Source: Terriglobia bacterium (GTDB taxonomy: Bacteria; Acidobacteriota; Terriglobia; Bryobacterales; Bryobacteraceae). From it: a stretch of 61,979 bases of DNA. A model generated the notes under the pieces. That model did no database searches and had not been told where the DNA came from. It was given only the letters and a program-made list of their open reading frames with translations. Both the position numbers and the translations under genes were made by a program. Shown one piece after another: positions 1 to 8,268 of this stretch. The DNA lies in assembly GCA_003175985.1 (NCBI GenBank), contig PSRJ01000070.1, forward strand, positions 1 to 61,979. The letters run 5' to 3'. The first letter of the stretch is position 1, and every line of letters begins with the position of its first letter.

Positions 1-519
1 GAGAATCGCGGACTGAGCGCCCGCTGTCTGATTCTGCCTGAGGAAGGAGTGCCAATGCTCCCTGCGGCCTACAACAATAATATGCAGATTATCCAGGGGC
101 CGGGATACGTGACCATTCTTCATGAAATGAATCACTCCGTTCGCATTATTCCCACGGATGGACGGCCGCACGCACCGCAAAGCATCCGCCTGTGGCGGGG
201 AGACTCGCGCGGTCATTGGGAGGGCGATACGTTGGTGGTTGACGTCGCCAACTTTACCGCGCGTAATCCTTTCCGGGGATCGGGCGAGAAACTGCATGTC
301 GTGGAACGATTCACGCGGGTCGACGAGAACACTATTCTGTATCGATTCACGGTTGAAGATCCCGAGACGTGGGATAAACCCTGGACAGCCGAACTGGCAA
401 TGGTGAAGGAGAAGGGGCCAATCTATGAATTCGCATGCCACGAAGGCAATTATGGATTGGCAAATACGCTCCGGGGAGCTCGCGTAGCTGAGGCGGAAGC
501 CGCGACACCGGGGAAATAA
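1..519 (+). CDS. Secreted GHWEGDTLVVD-family protein, C-terminal part (5' truncated)
   Basis: The frame is open from the first base, so the gene begins outside the window; 172 codons are present before TAA. The visible part holds a 'GHWEGDTLVVDVANF' block, then 'LHVVERFTRVDENTILYRFTVEDPETW' -like text and a conserved 'YEFACHEGNYGL' end. The same blocks occur in the next gene on the opposite strand, with which it is convergent. Families with these blocks are abundant in Acidobacteriota and are usually exported; no function is established that I know of. It could be a beta-rich extracytoplasmic protein. Confidence is high that this is coding and low on role. Confidence 0.85.
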   Translation, partial: ENRGLSARCLILPEEGVPMLPAAYNNNMQIIQGPGYVTILHEMNHSVRIIPTDGRPHAPQSIRLWRGDSRGHWEGDTLVVDVANFTARNPFRGSGEKLHVVERFTRVDENTILYRFTVEDPETWDKPWTAELAMVKEKGPIYEFACHEGNYGLANTLRGARVAEAEAATPGK

Positions 520-542
520 AGCACTCCGCCGACAGGCCGCTA

Positions 543-1664
543 TTAGCGGGGCTTCGCCTGTTCCGTTTCCTGCCGCCGCGCGCCGCGCAACACATCGCCC
601 AGCGCGTAATTGCCCTCGTGGCAGGCGTATTCGTAAATCGGCTTGTCGGTGGCAGGCCAGGTATACTCGCCAGTCCAAGACCGGTCCCACGTGTCGGGGT
701 CTTCCACGGTGAAACGATACAGCAAGGTCTTGTCGTCGATGCGTGTGAAGCGCTCGATCACGTGCAGATTCTCGGTCGAACCCCGAAATCGGGTTTTGTC
801 GTTGAAATTGGTGGTGTCGACGACCAGCGTGTCCCCCTCCCAGTGACCCACCGAATCACCCATCCAGCGGCGGATGTTTTTCGGAAGGTGCTGCGCGTTC
901 ATACGAACGATGCGCGCGTCATGCACCATTTCGGTAAGAATCATGACCGAGTTCGGAGTCTGCACAATCTGGTGCAGATCGTTGTAGAAATAGTCGGGGA
1001 GCGCCGGCGGACCGGAAGTCGAACCGAATCCGAGCAGACAGCGTTCGCCGAGCGGCCGCCGCTCGGGGTCGTCGAACGCGCCGGGCGGCTCGCTGAATGC
1101 CGTATCCTGATTCTCGCGCGCGTCGGATGTCGGCACGGCCGCGCGGGCGGCAGCCTGCCGTTTGCGCGCTGCTTCATTGTACGGCGGCACATGGCCGTCC
1201 GCCGGATCGACCACAATGGAAGTGCGAATCTGCCCGTCTACTACTGTGAATACCGTGCCCTGATTCAGCCAGAAACGATTGTAGCCTCCTACCGAGCCGC
1301 CGCCCGCCCTTTCGAGCACTTCGAAGAACGATCGCGGCGCGGTGCTCACGCCGCCCACAGGCGGCGCCGGGCGATCGGCACGCGACGGGGCGTTGTCCCG
1401 CTCCCTGCGAGCGACTTCGGTTTTCTGTAGAGCCTCGGCTTTTTCTCTTGTCAAGAATGGCGGATCCCCGGGCAAGCGTTCGAGCGGCGTCATAGTAGCC
1501 AGGTCGTAAATGCCCTGCAAATCCGGGTGCCCATCGGGCATGCGGGGAATCGCGGCTTTGGAAGCAGGCCTGGTCGCCTGACCGGCCACGGGATGCACGG
1601 TCAGCGCGATGAACACGAACGCCAGTCCCATTGCCCACGTCCACGAGATGAATCGATTCCGCAT
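543..1664 (-). CDS. Secreted GHWEGDTLVVD-family protein
   Basis: This is a 373-residue protein. The start is set at the ATG that begins MRNRF because a purine-rich GAGAGAGG lies just before it and because the following residues form a signal peptide (basic start, hydrophobic WAMGLAFVFIALTV, then a small-residue VAGQA site). After it come 'MPDGHPDLQGIYDLATMTPLERLPG', a middle region and the family core 'GHWEGDTLVVDTTNF', 'RFRGSTENLHVIERFTRID', 'YEYACHEGNYALGDVLRGAR'. It is the closest relative in the window of the truncated gene at 1-519. It lies 17 bp after the related gene that starts at 2557, so the two are probably co-transcribed. Export is predicted; the substrate or function is unknown. 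Confidence 0.88.
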   Translation of the reverse strand: MRNRFISWTWAMGLAFVFIALTVHPVAGQATRPASKAAIPRMPDGHPDLQGIYDLATMTPLERLPGDPPFLTREKAEALQKTEVARRERDNAPSRADRPAPPVGGVSTAPRSFFEVLERAGGGSVGGYNRFWLNQGTVFTVVDGQIRTSIVVDPADGHVPPYNEAARKRQAAARAAVPTSDARENQDTAFSEPPGAFDDPERRPLGERCLLGFGSTSGPPALPDYFYNDLHQIVQTPNSVMILTEMVHDARIVRMNAQHLPKNIRRWMGDSVGHWEGDTLVVDTTNFNDKTRFRGSTENLHVIERFTRIDDKTLLYRFTVEDPDTWDRSWTGEYTWPATDKPIYEYACHEGNYALGDVLRGARRQETEQAKPR

Positions 1665-1681
1665 ACAACACCTCTCTCTGA

Positions 1682-2557
1682 TTACTTGCTCAGCGGATGC
1701 TTCCGCCACTGGCCATACAACAGTTCTTCCACAAACTCGACGCACTTGAAATCCAGGAGCTGAGCGTTCTTCTCCTGACGCCGGTAGAGCGCCATGCTCA
1801 TTTTCCAAGGGCGTGTAAACACGGCCGGATCTTCAATAGTCGCTTCGTACGAGATCACATCCGGGCTGGTGCGCGTGTAGCGCTCCACGACGTGCAGCTT
1901 GTCACTATGAAAGTTCCCGGCGCGGTCGAACCAGCTCTGATCGTTCAATCCCGTTACGTCGACAACCAGCGTTTCCCCTTCCCAGTGACCTGCTGACTGG
2001 CCCATCCAGGAATCTGCCGGCGGGCGGCCAGGATCCTTCAGATAAATATTGCGAACGGCGCCGGCATATTCGTAGACGAAGCTCATCGCGCTCGCGCTCT
2101 GCACGATTTGGAATGGATACGGCATATAAGTGGCGCGCGGGACGCCTGGCAGGTAGCATTTGACCTCAGGGTCGAGGTTCAGCCAGTCTTGCTGGTTCTG
2201 CTTCTTTTTGGCGAGTGCTTCTGGTCTATAGGGAAGCTCGCCGCCTTCCACTACGCCCACTCCCGGTGGTACAGCCCCCACGGCTCCTAACGCGACTACA
2301 GCGGCGGCGGGCACCGGACCGAAAGGCCCGGGACGCAGTGCCATGGCCGGACGCGCCACGTGGGCCTCGATGTCGTAGTTGGCTTCGTTCAGCGCCTGCC
2401 AGATTCCGTTCAGGTCGGGCTTCCCGCCCGGCGCGCGCGGCGCACGATACGCCTGTCCGCTCAGCGGCAGGCCTCCCAAAACCAACAGCAGGGCCAGTCC
2501 TGTCACAGTAAGCCTAACCCATATGCGCCATGGCCGGCGCGTCTCGATGCTGCTCAT
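1682..2557 (-). CDS. Secreted GHWEGETLVVD-family protein
   Basis: This is a 291-residue protein with an N-terminal hydrophobic segment (VRLTVTGLALLLVLGGLPLSG) that reads as a signal peptide after a basic start. It carries 'GGKPDLNGIWQALNEANYD' near the mature N-terminus and the family core 'GHWEGETLVVDVTGLNDQSWFDRAGNFHSDKLHVVERY' in fragments near residues 190-230. It is a more distant paralog of the gene at 543-1664 and precedes it in the same direction. A TAGGAT hexamer lies 6 nt before the ATG on the minus strand, so it may head a leaderless two-gene transcript. The function is not known. Confidence 0.87.
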   Translation of the reverse strand: MSSIETRRPWRIWVRLTVTGLALLLVLGGLPLSGQAYRAPRAPGGKPDLNGIWQALNEANYDIEAHVARPAMALRPGPFGPVPAAAVVALGAVGAVPPGVGVVEGGELPYRPEALAKKKQNQQDWLNLDPEVKCYLPGVPRATYMPYPFQIVQSASAMSFVYEYAGAVRNIYLKDPGRPPADSWMGQSAGHWEGETLVVDVTGLNDQSWFDRAGNFHSDKLHVVERYTRTSPDVISYEATIEDPAVFTRPWKMSMALYRRQEKNAQLLDFKCVEFVEELLYGQWRKHPLSK

Positions 2558-2689
2558 GGATCGATCCTATGTCCGAACCATTATCTCTCGGCGGCGGCCT
2601 GCTTGCCCGATGCGGCGCCGCAGTTGACGCTCAGACGCCCGGCCGCTCGATTAGCAACCTGGGAGCCCGTCAGTGCATCCCATAAGCAG

Positions 2690-3586
2690 ATGATGAGAAG
2701 TGCCCTCACGAGCGCTGGTTGGGCATCTCGAGCGGCCGGGCACCTTTGGAGGCGATACGCCGAGGAGCGCGCGCGGCCTATACAGCCTGCACCCCTGAGG
2801 CCCAATCCCAAAGCATGGCCTGACCAGGGACTACACGCGGCCTGGATCGGCCACAGCACCGTGTTGTTGAAGATCGATGGCGTCACCATCCTGACCGATC
2901 CGGTATTCAGCCGGAGGGTTGGTATCCGCTTAGGACCGGTCACGCTGGGAATCAAGCGGCTGGTCGAGCCGGCCGTGGCAATCCACGCACTCCCCCGCAT
3001 CGATCTCATTCTTCTTTCCCACGCGCACATGGACCATTTCGATATCCGCAGCCTCCGTCGCCTGGAGAACCGCAGCGCCGCCGTGATCACGGCCAGCAGA
3101 ACGAGCGATCTGCTGCGCGTCCGGCGGTACGGCCGCGTCCAGGAACTGGGTTGGAATGAGACCGCGACGGTAGGTCCGCTGACGATTCGCGCCTTTCGCG
3201 TGAATCATTGGGGCGCACGCATGCGAACGGACACGCATCGCGGCTATAACGGCTACACCATAGAGGCCGGACGTCATCGCGTTCTGTTCGGCGGAGACAC
3301 CGCTCTGACTGACGCGTTTCGGGGCTTGAAGAAGCGTCATTCGTACGACCTGGCCATCATGCCGGTGGGGGCATACGATCCGTGGATTCACTACCACTGC
3401 ACCCCGGAACAGGCGTGGCGAATGGCCCAGGATGCCGGTTCCGAATTTTTTCTGCCCGTGCATCACCAGACGCTCCTTCTCAGCCGCGAGCCTTATCTGG
3501 AGCCCATCGAGCGCGTCTACGGCGCAGCCGGACCGCATCCAGGCCGCGTAGCCGTGCGGCAAATTGGTCAGGAATTCCGCCTTTAA
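2690..3586 (+). CDS. UlaG/NAPE-PLD-like metallo-beta-lactamase-fold hydrolase
   Basis: This 298-residue protein has 'WIGHSTVLLKIDGVTILTDPVFS' -type N-terminal strands and the metal motif SHAHMDHFD (H111, H113, D115, H116), then 'FGGDTALTD' and a C-terminal 'PVHHQTLL'. These features place it with the MBL-fold enzymes that act on phosphodiester or lactone-type substrates (UlaG, NAPE-PLD relatives); the true substrate cannot be read from sequence. The frame is open much further upstream, over the antisense of the neighbouring gene, so I chose the first of two adjacent ATG codons close to the domain start. No clear ribosome binding site supports either. It is divergent from the gene starting at 2557. 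Confidence 0.85.
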   Translation: MMRSALTSAGWASRAAGHLWRRYAEERARPIQPAPLRPNPKAWPDQGLHAAWIGHSTVLLKIDGVTILTDPVFSRRVGIRLGPVTLGIKRLVEPAVAIHALPRIDLILLSHAHMDHFDIRSLRRLENRSAAVITASRTSDLLRVRRYGRVQELGWNETATVGPLTIRAFRVNHWGARMRTDTHRGYNGYTIEAGRHRVLFGGDTALTDAFRGLKKRHSYDLAIMPVGAYDPWIHYHCTPEQAWRMAQDAGSEFFLPVHHQTLLLSREPYLEPIERVYGAAGPHPGRVAVRQIGQEFRL

Positions 3587-3593
3587 CAGGACG

Positions 3594-4475
3594 CTATGCG
3601 GCGCCGCGTCCGGGCCCGGGAGCGAACGGCGGATACGTTCGGGGATGCAGAACCTGGCGCTCCAGAAAGAAATCCGTGAGCGCCGCGCAGGACTCGGCGA
3701 ATTCCGGATGCGAGTCAAATGCGTGCGGAACGCCGGTGAACGTGTGCAACTCGGAGGGAACCTTGAGGGCGCGAAGCGCCTGCAGCAGATGCTCGCTGTT
3801 CTCCGGAGGAATGGTCACATCCGACAGACCATGGAAAATCACGGTGGGCGGGTAACCCTCCCGGATATGCGCAAGGGGGCTGGCGTCACGAATTGCGGCC
3901 TCATTACTGCCGGGCGGCATCAGCGCCTGCGCGACGTTCTTGACATCGGTCGCCGGATAAAACGCGACGCAAGCCGCAAGCGCCATATCGGGCTGGGCCG
4001 CGGTAAATAACGCAATGTGCCCTCCCGCCGAATAACCGGCGATCACGATGTGCGCCGGGTCTATCCCTAGCGAGCTGGCATTGGCGCGCACCCACCGGAT
4101 ATGAGTCCGGGCGTCATCGATCTGGGAAGGCCACTTCGCCACACCGCTCAGACGATACTGCGCCGCGATGGAAACGTAGCCGCGAGCGGTGATGGGCGTC
4201 ACCCGATCGCCCATCGTGTCTTTGCTCCCCCGGGCAAACCCACCGCCATGAAAGTGCACCAGGGCCATGCGTTTCTCCGTTCCCGCCGGCGGCCTGTAGA
4301 TGTCACAGCGGAGTTCGCTATCGCCGCCTTTTCCTACGGCGACATTCTTTTCCACCTTGATGCCAGATGCACCGGAAGTTTGGGCGAGCGCCACACCGCT
4401 CAGTGAGTACCCAAGCCCGGCAGCGCCACCTATCCCGAGAAGAGTTCTCCGACGTATCGCCGGCTGGTTAGACAT
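3594..4475 (-). CDS. Tat-exported alpha/beta-hydrolase (esterase/lipase-like)
   Basis: This 293-residue protein begins with a twin-arginine-type leader (RRRTLLGIGGAAGLGYSLSG ending ALA-Q). The hydrolase fold shows the oxyanion HGGG at 76-79, the nucleophile S149 in GYSAGG, a likely acid D219 and base H251 in 'VPHAFD'. This is the layout of hormone-sensitive-lipase/BD-FAE-type carboxylesterases. It should act outside the cytoplasm on an ester; the substrate is unknown. A perfect TATAAT lies 6 nt before the ATG, which leaves almost no 5' untranslated region. It is convergent with the MBL gene and only 7 bp away from it. Confidence 0.88.
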   Translation of the reverse strand: MSNQPAIRRRTLLGIGGAAGLGYSLSGVALAQTSGASGIKVEKNVAVGKGGDSELRCDIYRPPAGTEKRMALVHFHGGGFARGSKDTMGDRVTPITARGYVSIAAQYRLSGVAKWPSQIDDARTHIRWVRANASSLGIDPAHIVIAGYSAGGHIALFTAAQPDMALAACVAFYPATDVKNVAQALMPPGSNEAAIRDASPLAHIREGYPPTVIFHGLSDVTIPPENSEHLLQALRALKVPSELHTFTGVPHAFDSHPEFAESCAALTDFFLERQVLHPRTYPPFAPGPGRGAA

Positions 4476-4481
4476 AGGCGA

Positions 4482-4487
4482 ATTATA
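4482..4487 (-). promoter_or_regulatory. -10 box 6 nt before the esterase start
   Basis: On the minus strand the sequence TATAAT is followed by six bases and then the ATG at 4475. A transcript started at the usual distance from this box would begin at or within a few bases of the start codon. I see no convincing TTGACA at 16-18 bp. This is inference from sequence only. Confidence 0.5.
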
Positions 4488-4660
4488 TAACGGCTATTGG
4501 GCTTAGAAAGCCGCGGCGATTGGCAATCGTCGCGCAGGATGCCATCCTGCGCCCCAGGAGAAAGCGTCTCGCGCTCACCCTGCCACACATGTAAATTGCT
4601 CTTCCTCCCTGATACGCCGCGCGGCCGAACTGCACGGTCATACGTCTGCGGAGGAGAATT

Positions 4661-5341
4661 ATGGAAGAAAAAGCAATCAGTCCCCAACCAAATTTGCCGG
4701 TAGGGAATTGTACACCAAGTACTGTTTTTACGGTTTCATTGAACGTCAGCCCTGCATCGCAGGTGCAGACGAATACCAGGGTGCAATTGAGCGGAGTTTC
4801 GCAAGAAGAGCACAGACTCGCGAATTGCGAAATCACCGAGAAGCAGGCTCTCTTCGACTGGACCCTCACCTTCCAGCCGCCCGGCGGAACGGAGACGAAC
4901 GCCGATGGGCTGCTCTTGAGTTCCAATACCCTCGATCCTTTCTTTGTCCCGGCGAGCGAAGGCACGTACCGGGTCACGCTGGTAGGAGAGAGTACCACCC
5001 TGGGGCAGAAGACTGCGCGAGCGACGATCACCGTGGTCTCGCCGCCTCCCGTGCTGCTCAACGCACAAGGGAAACTGACTTTCCTGCGCGTGCATGATTT
5101 CGGAACGGGGTTCGGACCACCGACAGATTTCATCGACGTGGAAGCGGTGGTGCAACTGAATACGCAACCGGGGAAGAGCTTCGGGTTTCAACTGAGAAAT
5201 GATAAGAACCGCCCTGCCCGCCAAGGCATGCTGGACTTGATGCGCGATGCGTTCGAGAACAATGTGACGGTATCGATCGACTTCTTCATCGTGCCGGGGA
5301 AGAACAACGGCGTCATCATCCGGACGGCGCTTTTGAAATAG
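4661..5341 (+). CDS. Hypothetical protein with Ig-like segment
   Basis: I do not recognise a named family in this 226-residue protein. Residues 20-125 alternate hydrophobic and polar residues and include 'LFDWTLTFQPPGGTE' and 'GTYRVTLVGES', which resemble a PKD/Ig-like beta sandwich. The C-terminal half ('LTFLRVHDFGTGFGPP' ... 'IIRTALLK') looks like a separate small alpha/beta domain. There is no signal peptide. A strong GGAGGAG lies 5 nt before the ATG. The peptidase gene follows 75 bp downstream in the same direction, separated by a repeat element, so co-expression is possible. Confidence 0.8.
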   Translation: MEEKAISPQPNLPVGNCTPSTVFTVSLNVSPASQVQTNTRVQLSGVSQEEHRLANCEITEKQALFDWTLTFQPPGGTETNADGLLLSSNTLDPFFVPASEGTYRVTLVGESTTLGQKTARATITVVSPPPVLLNAQGKLTFLRVHDFGTGFGPPTDFIDVEAVVQLNTQPGKSFGFQLRNDKNRPARQGMLDLMRDAFENNVTVSIDFFIVPGKNNGVIIRTALLK

Positions 5342-5367
5342 TAGCAGCGGAATAGGGCAAAGGGAGA

Positions 5368-5394
5368 CCGCTCCCTTACGGTCGCGGCTCGGTA
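5368..5394 (+). repeat. Dispersed 27-bp element, copy 1
   Basis: The bases CGCTCCCTTACGGTCGCGGC and those that follow match a second copy at 22970-22996 with one difference in the first 22 positions. GACCG before and CGGTC inside could pair across an 8-nt loop. It sits in the gap just before the sedolisin gene. From memory, elements like this recur in intergenic DNA of Solibacter-type genomes and are sometimes mistranslated as 'LPDGRGS' or 'EPRPSGS'. Its function is unknown. Confidence 0.6.
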
Positions 5395-5416
5395 AGTCCG
5401 GGCAGGAGAAATAACG

Positions 5417-6973
5417 ATGGCACAGAATTACGTCCCGATTGCTGGTAGCGAGCGCCGGCCGGCGCGCGGCGCCCGCTACCTGGGTCCCGTGAATCCTCAG
5501 GAACGGGTGGAAGTGAGTGTGTATCTGCGGGCGCCCGATGCAGCCCGGGAAACCGTCAGAGAATCACTGGAGAACCGGCGCAAATTGACTCACGCCGAAT
5601 ACGCCGCGGCGCACGCGGCCCACGCGGCGAATCTCGAGCAGGTGCGGCGGTTCGCCAAGGATTGTAATCTGAGCGTGCTGGAGACCGATAGCGTACGCGG
5701 AGCCGCGGTTCTTGCGGGCGGGGCCGCGGAAATGGCCAAGGCTTTCGGAACGGAACTGCACTATTGGCAGCAAGACGAGCGCACGTTTCGAGGGCGTACC
5801 GGGGCTCTCCACATTCCCTCCGATCTGGCGCCGCTGGTGCTGGGGGTATTCGGTCTCGACGACCGTCCTCAAGCGCGGCCGCTGAAGGTCGTCTTCAATC
5901 CGCAGGCCGCCCCGGGCGTAGCGACTTCACACACTGCTCCTGCAATCGCCCGCCTGTACAATTTCCCCGCGTATGGCAACGGCGCAGGACAAACCATCGG
6001 CATTATCGAGCTGGGCGGCGGATTTCGAGACGCCGATCTGCAGGTGAACTTCTCCCGGGTCGGGCTGCCCGTACCGCCGGTCATTCCGGTTTCGGTGGAC
6101 GGAGGAAGCAATTCGCCCGGAGACGATCCGCGCGGCGACGATGCCGAAGTGATGCTGGACATCGTAGTGGCGGGAGAAGTTGCGAGCGGCGCAAACATTG
6201 TCGTTTACTTCGCGCCAAACAGCGACCGCGGCTTTATCGATGCGGTGAACACGGCCGTTTTCGATAATGTTCACCGGCCCTCCGTAATTTCGATCAGTTG
6301 GGGACTTACCGAGTCGGAGTGGTCGCAGCAATCGATCACCGCAATGGACCAGGCGTTCCAGTCGGCCGCGGCCCTGGGCATTACGGTCTTCTGTTCCACG
6401 GGGGATAACGGATCAGGCGACGGAAGGGACGATGGCCGCGCTCACTTGGAATTCCCATCCTCCAGCCCACATGTGGTGGCTTGCGGCGGCACGCACCTGG
6501 AGACCTCGGGGAACACTATCACCAGCGAAGTGGTATGGAACAGCGATCACGGGGCTACAGGCGGCGGAATCAGCGATGTGTTCGGGCTGCCCGATTACCA
6601 GGCGTCAGCGGGAGTGCCGGCCTCGGCGAACGGCGATGGCCGGATCGGCCGCGGCATACCCGATATTTCCGGCGATGCGGACCCGGCAACCGGCTTCCAG
6701 GTGCGCGTCGATGGCACCGACCTCGTAATAGGCGGCACCAGTGCGGTGGCGCCGCTTTGGGCGGGGCTGATGGCGCTCATCAATGAACAGCTTATCGACC
6801 GGGTCGGATTCGTCAATCCGATTCTGTACCGGGACCTGATCTTCGAGGCCGATGTCACGCGTGATATTACCAGCGGCAACAATGGCGCCTACGGGGCTCG
6901 CGGAGGCTGGGATGCGTGCACCGGCCTCGGGTCACCGAACGGAGAGAACTGGCTGGCGGCGTTGATTTATTGA
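5417..6973 (+). CDS. Sedolisin (peptidase S53, kumamolisin-like)
   Basis: This 518-residue proenzyme has a pro-kumamolisin activation domain (about 28-150) and an S53 catalytic domain (about 170-518). The catalytic residues are in place: E244 and D248 in 'AEVMLD', the oxyanion D330 in STGDNG and S442 in GGTSAVAP. The Glu-Asp and Asp-Asp spacings equal those of kumamolisin (4 and 82). The calcium site is present as 'DITSGNNGAYGARGGWD' (483-499). The enzyme should be an acid-active endopeptidase. There is no obvious N-terminal signal peptide, as in some kumamolisins, so its route out of the cell is unclear. AGGAG precedes the ATG. Confidence 0.95.
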   Translation: MAQNYVPIAGSERRPARGARYLGPVNPQERVEVSVYLRAPDAARETVRESLENRRKLTHAEYAAAHAAHAANLEQVRRFAKDCNLSVLETDSVRGAAVLAGGAAEMAKAFGTELHYWQQDERTFRGRTGALHIPSDLAPLVLGVFGLDDRPQARPLKVVFNPQAAPGVATSHTAPAIARLYNFPAYGNGAGQTIGIIELGGGFRDADLQVNFSRVGLPVPPVIPVSVDGGSNSPGDDPRGDDAEVMLDIVVAGEVASGANIVVYFAPNSDRGFIDAVNTAVFDNVHRPSVISISWGLTESEWSQQSITAMDQAFQSAAALGITVFCSTGDNGSGDGRDDGRAHLEFPSSSPHVVACGGTHLETSGNTITSEVVWNSDHGATGGGISDVFGLPDYQASAGVPASANGDGRIGRGIPDISGDADPATGFQVRVDGTDLVIGGTSAVAPLWAGLMALINEQLIDRVGFVNPILYRDLIFEADVTRDITSGNNGAYGARGGWDACTGLGSPNGENWLAALIY

Positions 6974-6992
6974 AATCGAAAACGCGCTTTCG

Positions 6993-7787
6993 CTATCGCT
7001 GGCCGTGGTGGTCGTTATTCAGGAGCCGGCGGCCGTCATCCTCGACGCATTTCGGAGACTCTTCCAGCGGATCGTCCGAGGGCTTGACGACGCGCGGCGC
7101 CATTGTCCAGGGAGCCGTGAGCACCTTCGGATCTTCCACTGTGGCCTGGTAGACCAGGTTGGGGCCGTCGCGCCACAGGCGTTCGGTGACGTGCATGGCG
7201 TCACTATGGAAGTAGCCCTCTTCGCCGAACCAAGTCTCGTCCACAAAGTTGGTCACGTCGACCACGAGCGTGTTGCCTTCCCAATGCGCTACGGAGTCTC
7301 CGTAGAAAGAGGGGTTGGGGTTCACGCGGTGCGGGCGGCCGTCGGTCGGGATGATGCGGTACGGGTCGCCGGAAATATCTTCATAGAAAAAGATGATCTC
7401 GTTCGGCAATTGCACGATCTTGCGCGGGGAACCGATGCGCGGAACGCCCGGCTTGCCGCAGTAAAAGACCTGGTCGGTCTTGCTCTCGTTGTCGGATAGG
7501 TTCTTCACTTTGGCCTGAAGTTCCGGTTTGTAGGAAGGGGCCGCGGTGAAGGGGAGGGCGCCAGCCACGGGAGTTTTCGCGCCCCGGCGCGCGCTCTGAT
7601 CGACCGTCTTGACTGTCGAGGCGCCGTTGACGGTTTTCTTAAGTCCGGTCGGCGGCAGGTCGATGCCGAAGGCCCACACGCCGCTCAAGTCCGGGTGCGA
7701 AGAGGCGGTTTTGCTGTTCTGTTGCGCAACGGCTCCGTAGGGGAGCAGCACCGCCGCGGTGATCAGGGAAAAGAAACGGTAGTTCAT
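6993..7787 (-). CDS. Secreted HWEGNTLVVD-family protein
   Basis: This 264-residue protein starts with a signal peptide (MNYRFFSLITAAVLLPYGAVA, cut before QQN). It has 'HPDLSGVWAF' near the mature start and the family blocks 'AHWEGNTLVVDVTNFVDETWF', 'FHSDAMHVTERLW' and 'TVEDPKVLTAPW' in the C-terminal half. A strong AGGAGGAGG stands 6 nt before the ATG. It follows the DUF6152 gene by 13 bp in the same direction, so these two form a likely operon. The role is unknown; co-occurrence of the two exported proteins suggests they act together in the envelope. Confidence 0.88.
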   Translation of the reverse strand: MNYRFFSLITAAVLLPYGAVAQQNSKTASSHPDLSGVWAFGIDLPPTGLKKTVNGASTVKTVDQSARRGAKTPVAGALPFTAAPSYKPELQAKVKNLSDNESKTDQVFYCGKPGVPRIGSPRKIVQLPNEIIFFYEDISGDPYRIIPTDGRPHRVNPNPSFYGDSVAHWEGNTLVVDVTNFVDETWFGEEGYFHSDAMHVTERLWRDGPNLVYQATVEDPKVLTAPWTMAPRVVKPSDDPLEESPKCVEDDGRRLLNNDHHGQR

Positions 7788-7800
7788 TGGCGTCCTCCTC

Positions 7801-8193
7801 CTAAGGTTGTTGGCCAGGACTCACTAATTCCAACGCATTGCCATCGGGCAGCGTGATTTTTTGCAGATAACCATAGAGCGAGCCGTCTTTGGCGCGCACG
7901 CCTTCAATGGTCACGCTCTGGCCGATTGCCTTGGCGAAATCCGCGCGGGTGACCCCGACTCGCCGGAACCAGGCCGGCGGGTTGCTTTCGAGCTGCCAGG
8001 ATTCGCCGGTATCCTTCGCATCCATGTAAATCACGATGTGAGGATTGACCCATTCGACCTTGGTGACCGTGCCCGTGAGGCTGAATTTCTTGGTCATATC
8101 GAAGATGGCGGAAGGCGAGTGGTGCGCCCACAGCGAGCCTGTGGCAAGCAGGCAGGCGGCCGCGGCCCACCGGCCCCAAGTTCTGGATTTCAA
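7801..8193 (-). CDS. DUF6152 family exported protein
   Basis: This is a 130-residue protein with the typical DUF6152 text: a signal peptide ending 'GSLWA', then 'HHSPSAIFD', 'SLTGTVTKVEWVNPHI', 'WQLESNPPAWFRRVG' and a small OB-like C-terminus ('VTIEGVRAKDGSLYG'). I chose the TTG at 8193 because AAAGGAG lies 7 nt before it; a TTG six codons upstream would overlap that ribosome binding site. The first mature residues are two histidines, a possible metal-binding end. It is the first gene of an operon with 6993-7787. The biochemical function is not established. Confidence 0.88.
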   Translation of the reverse strand: MKSRTWGRWAAAACLLATGSLWAHHSPSAIFDMTKKFSLTGTVTKVEWVNPHIVIYMDAKDTGESWQLESNPPAWFRRVGVTRADFAKAIGQSVTIEGVRAKDGSLYGYLQKITLPDGNALELVSPGQQP

Positions 8194-8268
8194 GGCAGTT
8201 CTCCTTTCCAACGTGTAGGGAGTATAGCACAGCCGGATGCCCGGAACCGGGCCTGGCCGTCGAGGGTA

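Noticed and set aside
618..1430. Long plus-strand open frame of 270 codons
   Set aside because: It lies wholly antisense to the secreted family gene at 543-1664, has Arg/Ala-rich text without motifs, and has no ribosome binding site.
7861..8268. Upstream extension of the M16 peptidase frame
   Set aside because: It runs antisense through DUF6152 and adds residues that no M16 protein has; open only because of GC bias.
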